From: Voacanga thouarsii
Taxonomy: Eukaryota > Streptophyta > Magnoliopsida > Gentianales > Apocynaceae
Assembly (NCBI GenBank): GCA_026120185.1
Contig: JANUWF010003367.1
Coordinates: 2,392,001 to 2,456,000, forward strand
Length of the DNA: 64,000 nt
Reading direction: 5' to 3'
The position numbers and the translations under genes are program-made. The notes beneath the pieces were generated by a model that was not told the origin of the DNA, did no database searches, and saw only the letters and a list, made by a program, of their open reading frames with translations. This document shows, piece after piece, positions 50,076 to 60,508 of the stretch; within the stretch, counting starts at the first letter, position 1; the number at the start of each line of letters is the position of its first letter.

Positions 50076-50082
50076 ATTTATA
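50076..50082 (-). promoter_or_regulatory. Probable TATA box of the peroxidase gene
   Basis: On the minus strand the site reads TCTATAAATAATGG, with a CCAAT just upstream (about 50088-50092). It lies about 285 bp upstream of the ATG and about 180 bp from the edge of the retrotransposon, so the core promoter appears untouched by the insertion. Confidence 0.5.
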
Positions 50083-50253
50083 GACATATTGGCGGAAGGA
50101 GAAATAAATTCCACGATGCTTTGTTCAATAAATCAATTAACAAATATTGAGATGAGTTTGAATCTTGATTGGTATTGCTGGCTTCCGACGATTATACTTA
50201 CTTTTGATGATATTACTCTAACGAGATCAGTACTTGTGCTAGTTATTCAATTA

Positions 50254-50258
50254 GTATG
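50254..50258. other. Target site duplication (left) of the Tat element
   Basis: GTATG, identical to 61215-61219. The 5-bp length is standard for LTR retrotransposon integration. Confidence 0.93.
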
Positions 50259-50967
50259 TGTTGCTATCAAAATAGGGAGCCGATGCAAACGGGAATCGGC
50301 TTTGTCTCCGACAAACACAAATGATCCGATATGGTGCAATAGAAAATGGTATCAGATCTTTTTGAATCAGAGACTGGGTTCTTTGAGCTTACTATAGAAA
50401 GGGCTCAAGAATGTTAGCTGAGAACTCTAAGCGGAAGGACTTTTCTCGGAGAATAGAATGATATTTGTATTAATTGGCTTAACGGGAAGTACAGAACAAG
50501 TGCCGATATTGAAAATACGAACAGAAACTGTAAGAAAAAACTGTAAACAATGCTAGTAAAGAGAAGCTAGAACAAAGCAGTAAGAAAGCTGTAAAGAATT
50601 AAAATTCTAGACTAGAAAGTTGGAAATGACGATGAGAAAAAAGAAAATGAAATTGAATTCTGCTGATTGATGAGTTGATTTCTTGTCCTTGATTCTAGGC
50701 GATGCTCCTCATTTTATACTTGCTGCGAATGAGCCACTAACAGAATGTGGAGTTACTTTCGACCAAAGAGTGCCCCCAACGATCGTGCAGAATTCTTGAA
50801 CTAAAAGATCGGGAATCTGTTTTTCCTTCTTATCGGCCCCGCAGTGCCGATGTTGACCATGGCTATCGGCTGTTCGAAAGGTTGACTTTATCGGCTCGTT
50901 CCCATTTATCAAATCGGCATCGGCTCGAAGTAACCGTTGCGTCGACTCAGCAAAGTTGACGTCAACA
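50259..50967 (-). repeat. 3' LTR of the Tat element (709 bp)
   Basis: Pairs with 60509-61214. Minus-strand start TGTTGACGTCAAC, end ATAGCAACA. Contains repeated CGGC/GCCGAT words. Located on the peroxidase side of the element. Confidence 0.95.
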
Positions 50968-50986
50968 CATGCCCCCCCGAGTCCCG
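50968..50986 (-). other. Polypurine tract
   Basis: On the minus strand a purine run with seven consecutive G lies directly before the 3' LTR, where plus-strand DNA synthesis is primed. Confidence 0.7.
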
Positions 50987-51143
50987 TTGTTTCAGCGGAC
51001 GTGAGTCATCGAAACGATAAGAATCGTACAATTATTAATGGCAGCTGTTCGTTTTCTGACAGAATCGAAACATCTCGAACGTTATGGAAGATTTGCGATG
51101 CCTCGGCCTTATAACCCGCGAACGGCCCAATTTCAAATTTCCT

Positions 51144-51151
51144 TATAAATA
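51144..51151 (+). promoter_or_regulatory. TATA box for the antisense reading frame
   Basis: CCTTATAAATAGCAG on the plus strand, about 155 bp upstream of the ATG at 51300 and followed by CT-rich leader-like sequence. It lies inside the retrotransposon but points opposite to its genes, so the antisense frame appears to have had its own promoter. Confidence 0.6.
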
Positions 51152-51299
51152 GCAGTGGTCCCCAATCGAAACTCCTTACTTCCTACTACTTCCACCTTCT
51201 TCAGAATTCTACTGCTTTAGTAACTCATCGATCTCTTATCTTTCTGCCAAAATTTCCTATGAACTGTAAATCTCTTTTTGGTAAAAAGATAACATTGCG

Positions 51300-54265
51300 A
51301 TGACAACCCCTACCGATCAAAACATTCTGTGCTTGGTCCTAGCCGATGCCAAACTGTTTGCCTTGGGCCCACGCCTCTTGCCCGCAGACATTACCGCTAA
51401 ACACCTGCGGTTTGTTTTGCTGGCTGATTTCACTTTCCCTTTGCAACGAGATACTTTCACAACCGCTAATCTTCCCTCTTCTTTCCGCCATTGGCCCCGC
51501 AAACTCAAGAATTATAGAGAATGGCAAGACCGTTGCCACGCCCGATTTGGGGCTATCTGGGCGCAATGGGAAATTTCGGACGCCATCATGATGACTGACT
51601 TTAAGATGGCTTTCGATCGCAACTTGTTCACCGCCGTTCTTCCCTTTTGGTCTTCGGCGATCAACGGCTTCATCTTCCCGCACGGGATGTTTTCTCCTAC
51701 CATTCTTGACATTTGCACCATCCTCGGCTTTCGATGTGATGGCGCCGAGATTCCGAGGCTTCATGACGAAGAAAATTTGCCAGCCATTGAGGCGTGTCTG
51801 GACAAGGCCTCCTCTTCGTACGGCAACTTCATCAGCGCTCAACGAGGGGTGGAGGACACTCCTTCAAACCAAGAACAGGCGGCCTTCCTATGGCTTTAGG
51901 TGTGTAAGTATGTCATTTGTTCCCATTCCGCCGGCATCATCAACGAGTACCGATACTATGTATCAGCTCTCCTAAGGAGCAAGAGGCGATGTGACCTTAC
52001 CTCTCTGGTCCTCGCCTTGGTCTACCGTACCATTAATCAACTGATGGCTGCCCTTGCCGCCGGGGAGGATCGGACCAACCTAGGGGGCCCGTTCTGGATT
52101 GTCCAACTCTGGCTGTATCAATACTTGCCCAACTTTGGCGTTAGCCGACTTGCAGGCACCCAAGCAGACTCTTCTGAATAGGCGACCGGCTATCGGTTCC
52201 GTCGGGTCCCCATAAATTCTGCTTCTGCCGAAACTATCGTCTCATACCTCTACCGATGTCGAGACTTCCATAGCGCCATTTTCTTCCCATATGCTGCTCG
52301 CCAAGAGGGCCCCCTTTGGTTGAAAAACCTGTCGAAAAGCCCCGAGGCCACACAAGAAACTCTATGGGCCCGAATTCTGTGCCCTCGGGAAATTCTTCTG
52401 GGGGTCAAGCCTGGAGCTCGGAGCGCTAAGACCTCCTGTGAGCAGTACAACCCTCATTGCTTCTCCCGCCAATTAGGGCTGATACAGGACATTCCCGCAG
52501 ATCCAGGGCATGTTTCCTCTTTTTCTGTAAAACCGGTGTTATCGGCTGAAGACGTACACACTTTAGCCGAACGCACTCAGGCCATTCTAAGGTCCTTTGA
52601 GTTTAAACCCTTCCAGGTGGTGTTGGAAACTTCTCCAAGTTTTGATTTATGGTGGAGGCTACTGAGTGGGGCCCTATTTTCTGCCCCTATAGGCATCTGA
52701 CTTCTACGAATTCCTGGGCTGGCCACCTCTCTGCCTGAACCACCTTCATCTGCTAAGAAAGGAAAATAGGTAAAACGCCCTGTAAGTTCTGTAATAATGT
52801 CGACCTTACACACTCCCTTGGTGCAGAAAACCACTACTGCTGCTCCTGTTGTCCCGGAGGAGGAGGAAGAAGAGATCAAGGTTCCGACCCTACTCCGTCG
52901 ATCCAAAAGGAGACATGACATACTGACTCCTCCCGTTTCCAAGATTTATATTTGTCGATTCTTCTTTTCCTCCCTTTTGGCTTCCCTAATGTTCAGAAAT
53001 TGTTTGCCTAACTATTAGCACAATCCTTTTCTACAGAGGCGCAAACAAATGATAGGTCGTCCTGTAATCATCAACACTTCTTCTGGCTCGGAGAAAGATA
53101 TTCCGCTCCGCTCTTTAGCTGAAAAGGCAGCTAAAAGAGCTGTCCCTCCGATGGCAGATACCTCCATGGTGGAGGCTACGGCTCCTCTTCTAACGGCTAG
53201 TGCGTCGGCTCCCTCATTAGTGACAGACCTTCCATCGGCTGAGTTACCGACTCCAAAAAGTCCACCTCCTGTTCCGCTAAGGCCTAAAAAGCAATCAGTG
53301 GCCGATGTCACTGAAACAACACCACCCCTTCCCAACCAGGAAACTGGAGAGGCTAATATTCCCCTGCCAATGCTGACGCTGGCCTCGGCGTTGGACTTCC
53401 TTGATGGCCTCCTAGGGGCTCCCTTGCTTGCTGAGAGATCCACCTTTGAAAACGTGAGTCACGCTCTTCTGCAAATTGTGCAATCAATCGATCCAGACAT
53501 GCCCCCCATGCTTTGGGACTTGGCAATTGGGTGCCTGGGGCAGATGCGCTTCACCGATTGCTTCTTCTTTGACACGCAGCGCCACCGAAATGAAGCTCAT
53601 GACCAGTTAGAGCTTTTAAAATTTCATCGAGAGAATGCAGCATTTGCCAAGAGGGATTGTCGGGAATCCTTGGATCATCTTTCGCATCTGCGAGCCGACA
53701 TTGCTGAGGGGATTGGGAAAATTGAGCGGCTCGAACATCAACTGTCAGAAATCCAGAAAAAACTTGCCTCTGAAAAAAGAGCCCTGGAGCAGCGACTTGC
53801 ATCAGAAAAAGGATTCTAGGAAACGGTCAAAACCATTGAAGATTCCCTTCTTAAGCATCATGATGAACGGCTAATGCTGGAGGCGGAAGAGGAACTGCTT
53901 AATGCTGAACTATCGAACTCAACCGCCTTGCTGGATGAGATGAAGTCGTCGAGCTGAACAAGGCTTTACACCCTTCGGCTACTGACGAAGCCGGTCCTTT
54001 CGGTACCCAAACTGAAAAAGTTGTCATTTTGTCGGCCGAACCAGGGACTCAGAAGACAGATGCTGACAAGATGGCCCTGCCCCCCGAGGGAGGTATCGAT
54101 ACTGAGGCTGAGGTGACTGGAACAAAGCTCCCTGTTCCGGATCCGCAGCCAATGGAAACTGCCACAGCCAACCCAACGCCCGCTGAATCGGAAGACCCCA
54201 ATCGGCTAGCGATTGTTCCTTATCGGCCAATGCTTTTGCCTAACGTCCTTTCTGATGATAGCTGA
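51300..54265 (+). pseudogene. Antisense ORF (aORF) of the Tat element: plant mobile domain plus coiled coil, decayed
   Basis: Runs opposite to gag-pol between integrase and 3' LTR. The first part (51300-52700) is one frame interrupted by TAG at 51897-51899 and near 52179. It resembles the plant mobile domain (aminotransferase-like, PMD): FRHWPRKLKNYREWQDRC, then WSSAINGFIFPHGMFSPTIL with LDICTILGF, then RYYVSALLRSKRRCDLTSL and GGPFWIVQLWLYQYLPNF. A second part (53049-53819, 256 residues) is proline-rich, then helical and charged (HLRADIAEGIGKIERLEHQL), likely a coiled coil. A last acidic piece ends at 54265, about 120 bp from the integrase end. PMD-like extra frames are known from Tat elements; their function is unknown. 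Introns between the parts are possible. Confidence 0.75.
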
Positions 54266-54383
54266 TTTCTTTTGTACTGACATCTATGACTATCTTGTCG
54301 ATCTTTTGTGATCAGCTCAATATATGAAAACCAAATTTTCTGCTCAACAAGATGCTCTTTTTTTTTTTTTCGCTAGTCCCTTC

Positions 54384-55571
54384 CTAGAACGCTGGATAGT
54401 AGCGTTTCAAGAACTTACCGTTAATTGCCTTACCAGCTTCCTTTCCATCGGGTGTCGTTAGACGGTAAGCTCCTCCATCAAAGACTTGTGTTACTAGGAA
54501 TGGACCTTCCCATGACGCGGACCATTTGCCATACTTCGGATCTTTTGGTGCAATGGGGAGAATAGTCTTCCATACCATATATCCTTCCTGAAAGCTTCTT
54601 TCACAGACTTTCCGATTATAAGCCCTTGCCACCTTCTCCTTGTGTTGCTTTATATTCTCCAAGGCAATCCACCGGTCTATCTGAACTTGGTCTAGACTCA
54701 GAGCCAAAGCTGTCTGGTAATCTTCAGCCGTTAGACCATGCTGGTAGGCTGTCCACGCTGACTGCAATGATATCTCAACAGGCAACACAACGTCCTGCCC
54801 ATAAGTTAGTTTAAACAAAGTAAAGCCAGTTGCAGTTTTAGCAGCATTCCGATGGGCCCACAAGACTTCTTGCAACATCTCATGCCATTTTCTTGGATTA
54901 TCTTCTACTGCCTTACGGATCATGCCGATTAGGGTTTTGTTTGTTGCCTCTGCTTGTCCGTTAGCCTGTGCATAATAAGGAGAAGAGTGAAGTAACTTAA
55001 CTCTAAACTGTGTTAGGAAATTACGTACCTGGTTCCCCGTAAACACCGTACCTTGATCCGTTGTTATTGTTTCTGGGATTCCAAAACGGAATAGAATGTT
55101 TTGTCGGAGAAAGTTGACAACCGCTATTTGTGTCACGTTGGTCAGTGGTTGAGCCTCCACCCACTTGGTGAAGTAATCTGTTGCCACTAATATGAATGAA
55201 TGCCTTTTTGCTGAAGGTGGATAGATTTTTCCGATAATGTGCAGGGACCATCCACGGAAAGGCCATGGTTTAATAATCGGGTGTAATTCCATGGAAGGCG
55301 TGTGCACTAAAGGGCCATGCTTTTGGCAAGCCTTACAGCCAATCGCATAAGCATTACAATCTATAGTCATTGACGGCCAAAAGAAACCATGACGTTGAAG
55401 TGTCCATTTTAGTTTTGGGCCTGCTTGATATGCTTCACATAAGCCTTCGTGTACCTCCGCCATTGCCCGTAAGGCTTCTTCCTTGGAAAGACACTTTAAC
55501 AGAATTCCAGAGTGACTCCATCGGAACAAATCATTACCTATTACTGTAAAGCTGAGGGCCTTTCGTTTCAC
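54384..55571 (-). CDS. Integrase region of the Tat element, open but with lost catalytic residues
   Basis: 395 codons open. N-terminal zinc-binding region: H41, then Y48 where the second His is expected, and C79/C82 (GCKACQ). Core: the first catalytic Asp position, normally W-x-x-D-x-I-G, reads WSLHIIG with His at 111. The second Asp is D172 in TTDQGTVF and Glu is E208 in GQAEATNKT, correctly 35 residues apart. The C-terminal part has KWSASWEGPFLV and ends KFLKRYYPAF. Integrase joins element DNA to the chromosome; with His at 111 this copy should be inactive. The start is arbitrary because this is part of a polyprotein. Confidence 0.9.
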   Translation of the reverse strand: MKRKALSFTVIGNDLFRWSHSGILLKCLSKEEALRAMAEVHEGLCEAYQAGPKLKWTLQRHGFFWPSMTIDCNAYAIGCKACQKHGPLVHTPSMELHPIIKPWPFRGWSLHIIGKIYPPSAKRHSFILVATDYFTKWVEAQPLTNVTQIAVVNFLRQNILFRFGIPETITTDQGTVFTGNQVRNFLTQFRVKLLHSSPYYAQANGQAEATNKTLIGMIRKAVEDNPRKWHEMLQEVLWAHRNAAKTATGFTLFKLTYGQDVVLPVEISLQSAWTAYQHGLTAEDYQTALALSLDQVQIDRWIALENIKQHKEKVARAYNRKVCERSFQEGYMVWKTILPIAPKDPKYGKWSASWEGPFLVTQVFDGGAYRLTTPDGKEAGKAINGKFLKRYYPAF

Positions 55572-56304
55572 CTCTCGAGATGCTTGCCTAGTCGGGTTTC
55601 TTAAATAGTCAACGATCTCCTGTCGCCAATCTTCTTGATGCTCTGTCTCCGCTATCTGTTAGCACATCATTGCTTTCCTAAAACCCGAAGCTAGTTGAGC
55701 TAGATCGTTAGCACTTCGATTTTCTGTCTTGGGGACGTGGGCTAGAACGACCTCTTGGAACTGCTGCAGTAGTCCTTTTTACCTCCTGCAACTTACCCAA
55801 TAGCAATGGGTTAGTGCATTTATAATCTCCTACTACTTGTCGGATAACCACTTGAGAATCTCCTACAATTCTGACTACTCAAGCCTCCAGCGCTTTCAGA
55901 ATCCGTAATCCTAACAAAATGGCGTCATACTCTGCCTGGTTATTAGTTGTCCCCTTCTTTAACTCAAAGTGAACTTTGCCCTGCTGTCCATTTGGAGACT
56001 CAAGAACTAGACCAATACAAGCCTTCCGTTAGGTACTCGAGCCATCAAATTGTAAAACCCATGGTTTCAAAGAAACGTACCTCTGTGGCTTGTTCCCATC
56101 TGTTGGCGGTATCTCCAGTGAAGGATGCTCAACTAAAAAGTCTGAAACAACATGTCCTTTTACTGCCCTCAGTGGCACATACATTAGAGAAAAAGCATGT
56201 AATTTGACTGCCCATTTCATCAGTCGCCCATTTAGTAAAGGGCGGTTCAACAAAAGTTTGATTAAATCTACCTTGCATAGGATATGTACCTCCCTAAATA
56301 ACAA
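55572..56304 (-). pseudogene. Second (archaeal-type) RNase H region of the Tat element, broken
   Basis: After the first RNase H the minus strand reads LLNRPLLNGRLMKWAVKLHA, VSDFLVEHP and then WVLQFDGSST, the start of the extra RNase H typical of Tat elements. Pieces like NNQAEYDAILLGLRILKALEA follow in the same region, with stops and shifts between them. No working enzyme can be made. Confidence 0.75.
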
Positions 56305-57542
56305 CTAATGCTCTAACTTTGTGCGTGCATAGTGAAGAGATAAGCATAACTTTTCAATAGGGGTATACCTGGTCTCTGCATCCGATAGATTACGGCTAAG
56401 ATAGTATACTGCTCTTTCTATTCCTTGCGGGTCATCCTGAGCCAGTAAACTGCCGATGGACTCTTCTGCAACTGAGATATATAACTTCATGGGCGACCGG
56501 TTATGTGGAGGTGTTAACACCGGTGGATGTGATAAAGCCACCTTTATTTGATCCAACGCTACCTGATGCTCAAGCTGCCAGATAAATTCCTGAGACGACT
56601 TTAATCGTAACAACGGAGCAAATACCTTTTGTTTTCCTGCAGCGTGTGTCAAAAACCGCTGTAAAAAATTTATCTTCCCCAGGAAACTTTGTAGCTATTT
56701 CTTTGTTTGAGGCGGCCTCACTTGTAGAATATCTCGGGCCTTATTCTGATCGATCTCAATCCCTCTCAAGTGCACTAAAAACCCAAGGAAATTTCCAGCC
56801 GTAACTCCAAAAGCACACTTAGCCGAATTGATCTTCAAATGGTGCCAACGCATCCGGAGGAAGGCTTGCTCCAAGTCAACTAGATGTTGTAGGAACATAG
56901 GGGATTTCACGACTAAGTCGTCTATGTAGACCTCCATGGTGCTGCCGATAAGGTCATGAAAGATGAGGTTCATGGCCCGTTGAAAGTGGCCCTAGCGTTC
57001 TTCAAACCGAATGGCATGACCACCCATTCAAACAAGCCGATAGACCCTGGGCAGCGGAACGCCGTTTTGTGTGTATCCTCTTCGGCTATGAATATCTGGT
57101 TATATCCTGAATAACCATCCATAAAACTTAGAAACTGGTTACCCGCAGCAGAATCTACTAACATGTCGGCCATCGGCATGACATACTCATCCTTCGGAGT
57201 GGCCAAGTTCACATTTCTAAAATCTATGCAAACATGCAGCTGACCGTTCTTCTTAATGACCGGCACGATGTTAGATATCCATTTTGCATATCGGCACGTA
57301 CGGTTAAATCCGCACCGAAGTAACCTTTCCACCTCCTCCTTGATCCTAGGTAGAAATGCAGGGTTAAAATGTCTCGCTGGTTGTTTATGGGATTTAAAGC
57401 CTTCTTTCATAGGTAAGTGATGTTCCACAATGCTTCGGTCCAATCTTGGCATCTCATAATAGTCCCATGCAAAGCAGTCTTTGTACCTGCGGATTAGACA
57501 GGTTATCTTATCCCTTTGCTCAATAATTAAGTGTAAACTCAC
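56305..57542 (-). pseudogene. Reverse transcriptase and RNase H of the Tat element, broken
   Basis: 57542-56970 carries the RT fingers and palm: AKWISNIVPVIKKNGQLHVC, IDFRNVNLATPKDEYVMP, DGYSGYNQIFIAEEDTHKTA and FEWVVMPFGLKNA. A one-base shift near 56975 breaks the frame, and the palm continues at 56973-56695 with the catalytic YIDD (EVYIDDLVVKS). A stop near 56695 follows, then the gypsy RNase H at 56652-56305 (YYLSRNLSDAETRYTPIEK). RT normally copies the element RNA to DNA. Confidence 0.92.
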
Positions 57543-57566
57543 CTTGGCTGTTCTGTTTTCCCCCGC

Positions 57567-58260
57567 TTATCCTATATCTACTTCTATTAACGGATCTTGA
57601 GCAACGAGGCCAGGAGCTCGTCGGACTTCTAGATCTTCCGGTCGTAAGCCGCCTGGTTCCTCAGTAGTGATCAAGTTATGGGCCATCGTCAGCTTAGCAT
57701 ATTGGCTTGGGTCAAATGTCGGATGATAAAATAACGCCTCGTTCATGTGGATTTCGGCTGAAAACGGATTAGGATCGGCTAGGATTTGCTCCACCTGCTC
57801 TCCATCCCAGATCAACATCATCTGGTGTAAAGTAGACGGTACACAACGGTTTGTATGAATCCAATCCCTGCCCAATAAAACGGAATAAGCGGGCTTTGCC
57901 TCAATTATAAAAAAGACCGTCTTACTAGTTTTGGACCCGATTGTGACTTCACAAGTGATCACGCCCTCTGCCGCAACTACCAGTGAAGTTAACCATCTGT
58001 ACATCGGTAGGGGACAAATCCAACCTATCCTTTCCTAGTCATTTCAAGGTAGAGAAAGGAATTACATTTAACACAGCTCCACCATCAACAAAAAACTCGA
58101 GTAAGCGGTTTGCCATCAACATGTGCTTTGATGTACAAGGGCCTGAGATGGTTAGCATTTTGGGCTGTTGGAATGGGAAAAAGCATCCCCTCTGGGGGAA
58201 TCTGAACATCTACCAGCTCCACTGCGGCTCTTTCTTCAGTATGAAAATCCTCTTCCATTA
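57567..58260 (-). pseudogene. Aspartic protease region of the Tat element, broken
   Basis: The active-site motif FVDGGAVLNVIP is read near 58110-58070, with a stop shortly after it near 58040. The C-terminal part (57567-58004) is open and has AYSVLLGRDWIHTNRCVPST followed by LHQMMLIW, the conserved end of gypsy proteases. The enzyme would cut the gag-pol polyprotein. Confidence 0.85.
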
Positions 58261-58600
58261 ACTTCTGACGAGAAGTAGCTCGGAAGCTTGATAGTAAGAT
58301 GCTGAGTATATTTTGGCCATTTTCTGGGCCTAGTTATTCCTCAACCCAAGCATCCACCAGCTGCCTTTTTTGCGCCCGCTTCCGCTGCTCTCTCATCTTT
58401 TGGGTCTTTGTTGGTCGGGAATAGAGGCCAGGCAAAAATGTTTCCTTTTGGGGTACCTGCACTGTTAGCTTCCTTTCTTTGCCATGGAAATGTGCTGCCA
58501 AAGAGGGAGGAGATAAACAGGTAAAAACTGACGGTTTACCATCCAGTCTTTGGAACGCTTCCCCTGTTTCCCCATGCTTGTTGTTCCCTGTATGTTCTTC

Positions 58601-60442
58601 CTATTTTCTACACACTGTTTGCAGCATGTGTGTATTGGCTAACGGAAAGGGATTTGTGTCTACTAAAGTCTCTTCCTTTTTATCTGCAAACTTTAGTCTT
58701 CTATCCTGGATAGCCTTCTGAATGATGTTCCTGAAGATAATGCAACCATTAATGCTATGAGAGAAAGAGTTATGCCACTTACAGTACCTTTTTCCTTTCA
58801 ATTCTTCCAGATTGGGAATCTTGTGTCCATAAGCCAAACGAATCTGCTTATCTGCCACCAGTTAATCGAATATTTGTTCAGCTTTTGAAATGTCAAAAGA
58901 ATAAGTGGTTCCTGATGTGGCCACTTCCTCCTTTCCCTTGTCAGGTTTCAAGTGAGGACACGTATAAGATGCGCCTTTTACCAATTCTGCCGCCATCACC
59001 TCTACAGCCTGCTTTTCGTCTTTCACAGCAATATCCTCTATGACGGATATCATTGTCTGGCCCTGAGAGAACTTGACGGAACGTCGCTTCTCTTTCTCCT
59101 TGATCATTTCTTCTATTCTGATAGCGTGGGACAACAGCCGGGATAAAATCCGAGAAGTCTTGGAGAATGAGTCGTTCTTTGAGCTGCGGATGCATCCTAC
59201 TAATAGCAATTCATGCACATTCTGTTTCAGGCAACTGGGTTGTACATTTGGACTTAGTTTGCCGGAAACGCTCAATAAAATCCGCCACATCTTCTAATCC
59301 CTTTTGCTTTATGGCCAAAAGGTCTGCAATGGAGACCTCCAGTACCGGTTTAAAGAAACGTTGGTGAAACATTCTTTCCATGTCAGGCCATGAGTACACG
59401 GAGTTAGGTACTAGATTGGCATACCATATGAATGCTGCCCCGGTCAATGATAATGAGAACAGTTGTAACTTATGCCAGTCGTTGTTTCCCAATTCACCAC
59501 ATTGTGTTGTAAATCTTCCAATATGCTCTATGGTGGACTTATTGTCTTCACCGGAAAATGTTGAAAACTCTGGCAGCTTGTAACCTCGAGGGAGCACTGC
59601 CATGGAATCCACCCACTCAGGGTAAGGCTTTTGGTATATGAGCCGATCCCGTGTCTGCCGTCGTAATGTTTCTGTTACCATATCCACCGGCTGAGACGGC
59701 TGTTGAAACTGAGGTGAGGGGCTTTGCATGACAGGTCGGGGACCCTGCCCTGTGGAGGGCTCAGTGCTTCCGATCCCTTGCCCTGGGTTAGTCGCTATGA
59801 CTGACGGGTATAGAGGAGAGTATGGAGCAGAGTAATGTGGTTGCCCCCCGAAAGGTGGCATGTTCCCCCTAACATAGGTGGGAGCTGCTTCATAAGTCGC
59901 TGGTAACCCTACTGTTGGGCCCGGGCTCCTGCCTGGTAACACTTCTGCTGGGAACGTGTTTTGAGTCACTATTCCTGGAGCTTGATGCCCCCAATAGCCG
60001 GGAAGGACATTTCTCTTCGCAAGAGATGTACTGAGCCATAAGAAGGTGCAACATCAGCCGATGACACGGTATATGCAGGTGCCATGCCAGTCCCTGGTAC
60101 AGGGTACCCCAACGGCTGAGTGAAAGTTTGCATATTTTGCTTCTGCGCAAATTGTTGAAGCTCATTCTGAAGCAAAGGTCGGAAAATAGTAGCAAATTGT
60201 GGAATAAGCCCCTGTAAGAGCTCACCAGTACACTGCTCCATAGTATGTCGAATGGTAGTTAGCGAGGTGGACCTCGACTGAGACACTGGTAGTGGGGGCG
60301 AGGACCGATGCCCTAGCTCTACAGGAGTACCCTGAGTACCACTGATAGTTGTAACCGAGGGGTCAAAGACTCCCCGGAGAGTACGGACTGGGGGTCGCTC
60401 GGATGTCTCCAGTGCCTATGGCTGCTGTGAATTATTGGCCAT
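58601..60442 (-). pseudogene. Gag of the Tat element, broken
   Basis: A probable start MANNSQQP at 60442 is followed by an in-frame stop. A proline- and glutamine-rich N-terminal part, then a retrotransposon gag domain (IEHIGRFTTQCGELGNNDWH, LTGAAFIWYANL, MERMFHQRFF), then ADLLAIKQKGLEDVADFIER. The tail has RYCKWHNSFSHSINGCIIFR, typical of Tat gag. Interruptions: stop near 60418, frameshift near 59969, stop near 59211, frameshift near 59120 and stop near 58860. Gag forms the virus-like particle that packages element RNA. Confidence 0.88.
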
Positions 60443-60483
60443 TGTTCGCCCTACCACAATAGCATGCGACTACTAACCTCTAA

Positions 60484-60502
60484 TCCCACTGGGCGTGCCA
60501 AT
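60484..60502 (-). other. Primer binding site of the Tat element
   Basis: On the minus strand TTGGCACGCCCAGTGGGAT lies six bases inside the 5' LTR. This motif occurs just after the 5' LTR of many plant gypsy elements; the tRNA was not identified. Confidence 0.7.
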
Positions 60503-60508
60503 CTGTAT

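Noticed and set aside
49996..50397. 133-codon plus-strand frame near the peroxidase
   Set aside because: Crosses the retrotransposon border at 50258/50259, so it cannot be an original gene.
51339..51842. 167-codon minus-strand frame
   Set aside because: Shadow of the plant-mobile-domain frame on the plus strand; its own translation has no domain.
53015..53443. 142-codon minus-strand frame
   Set aside because: Shadow of the proline-rich part of the antisense frame.
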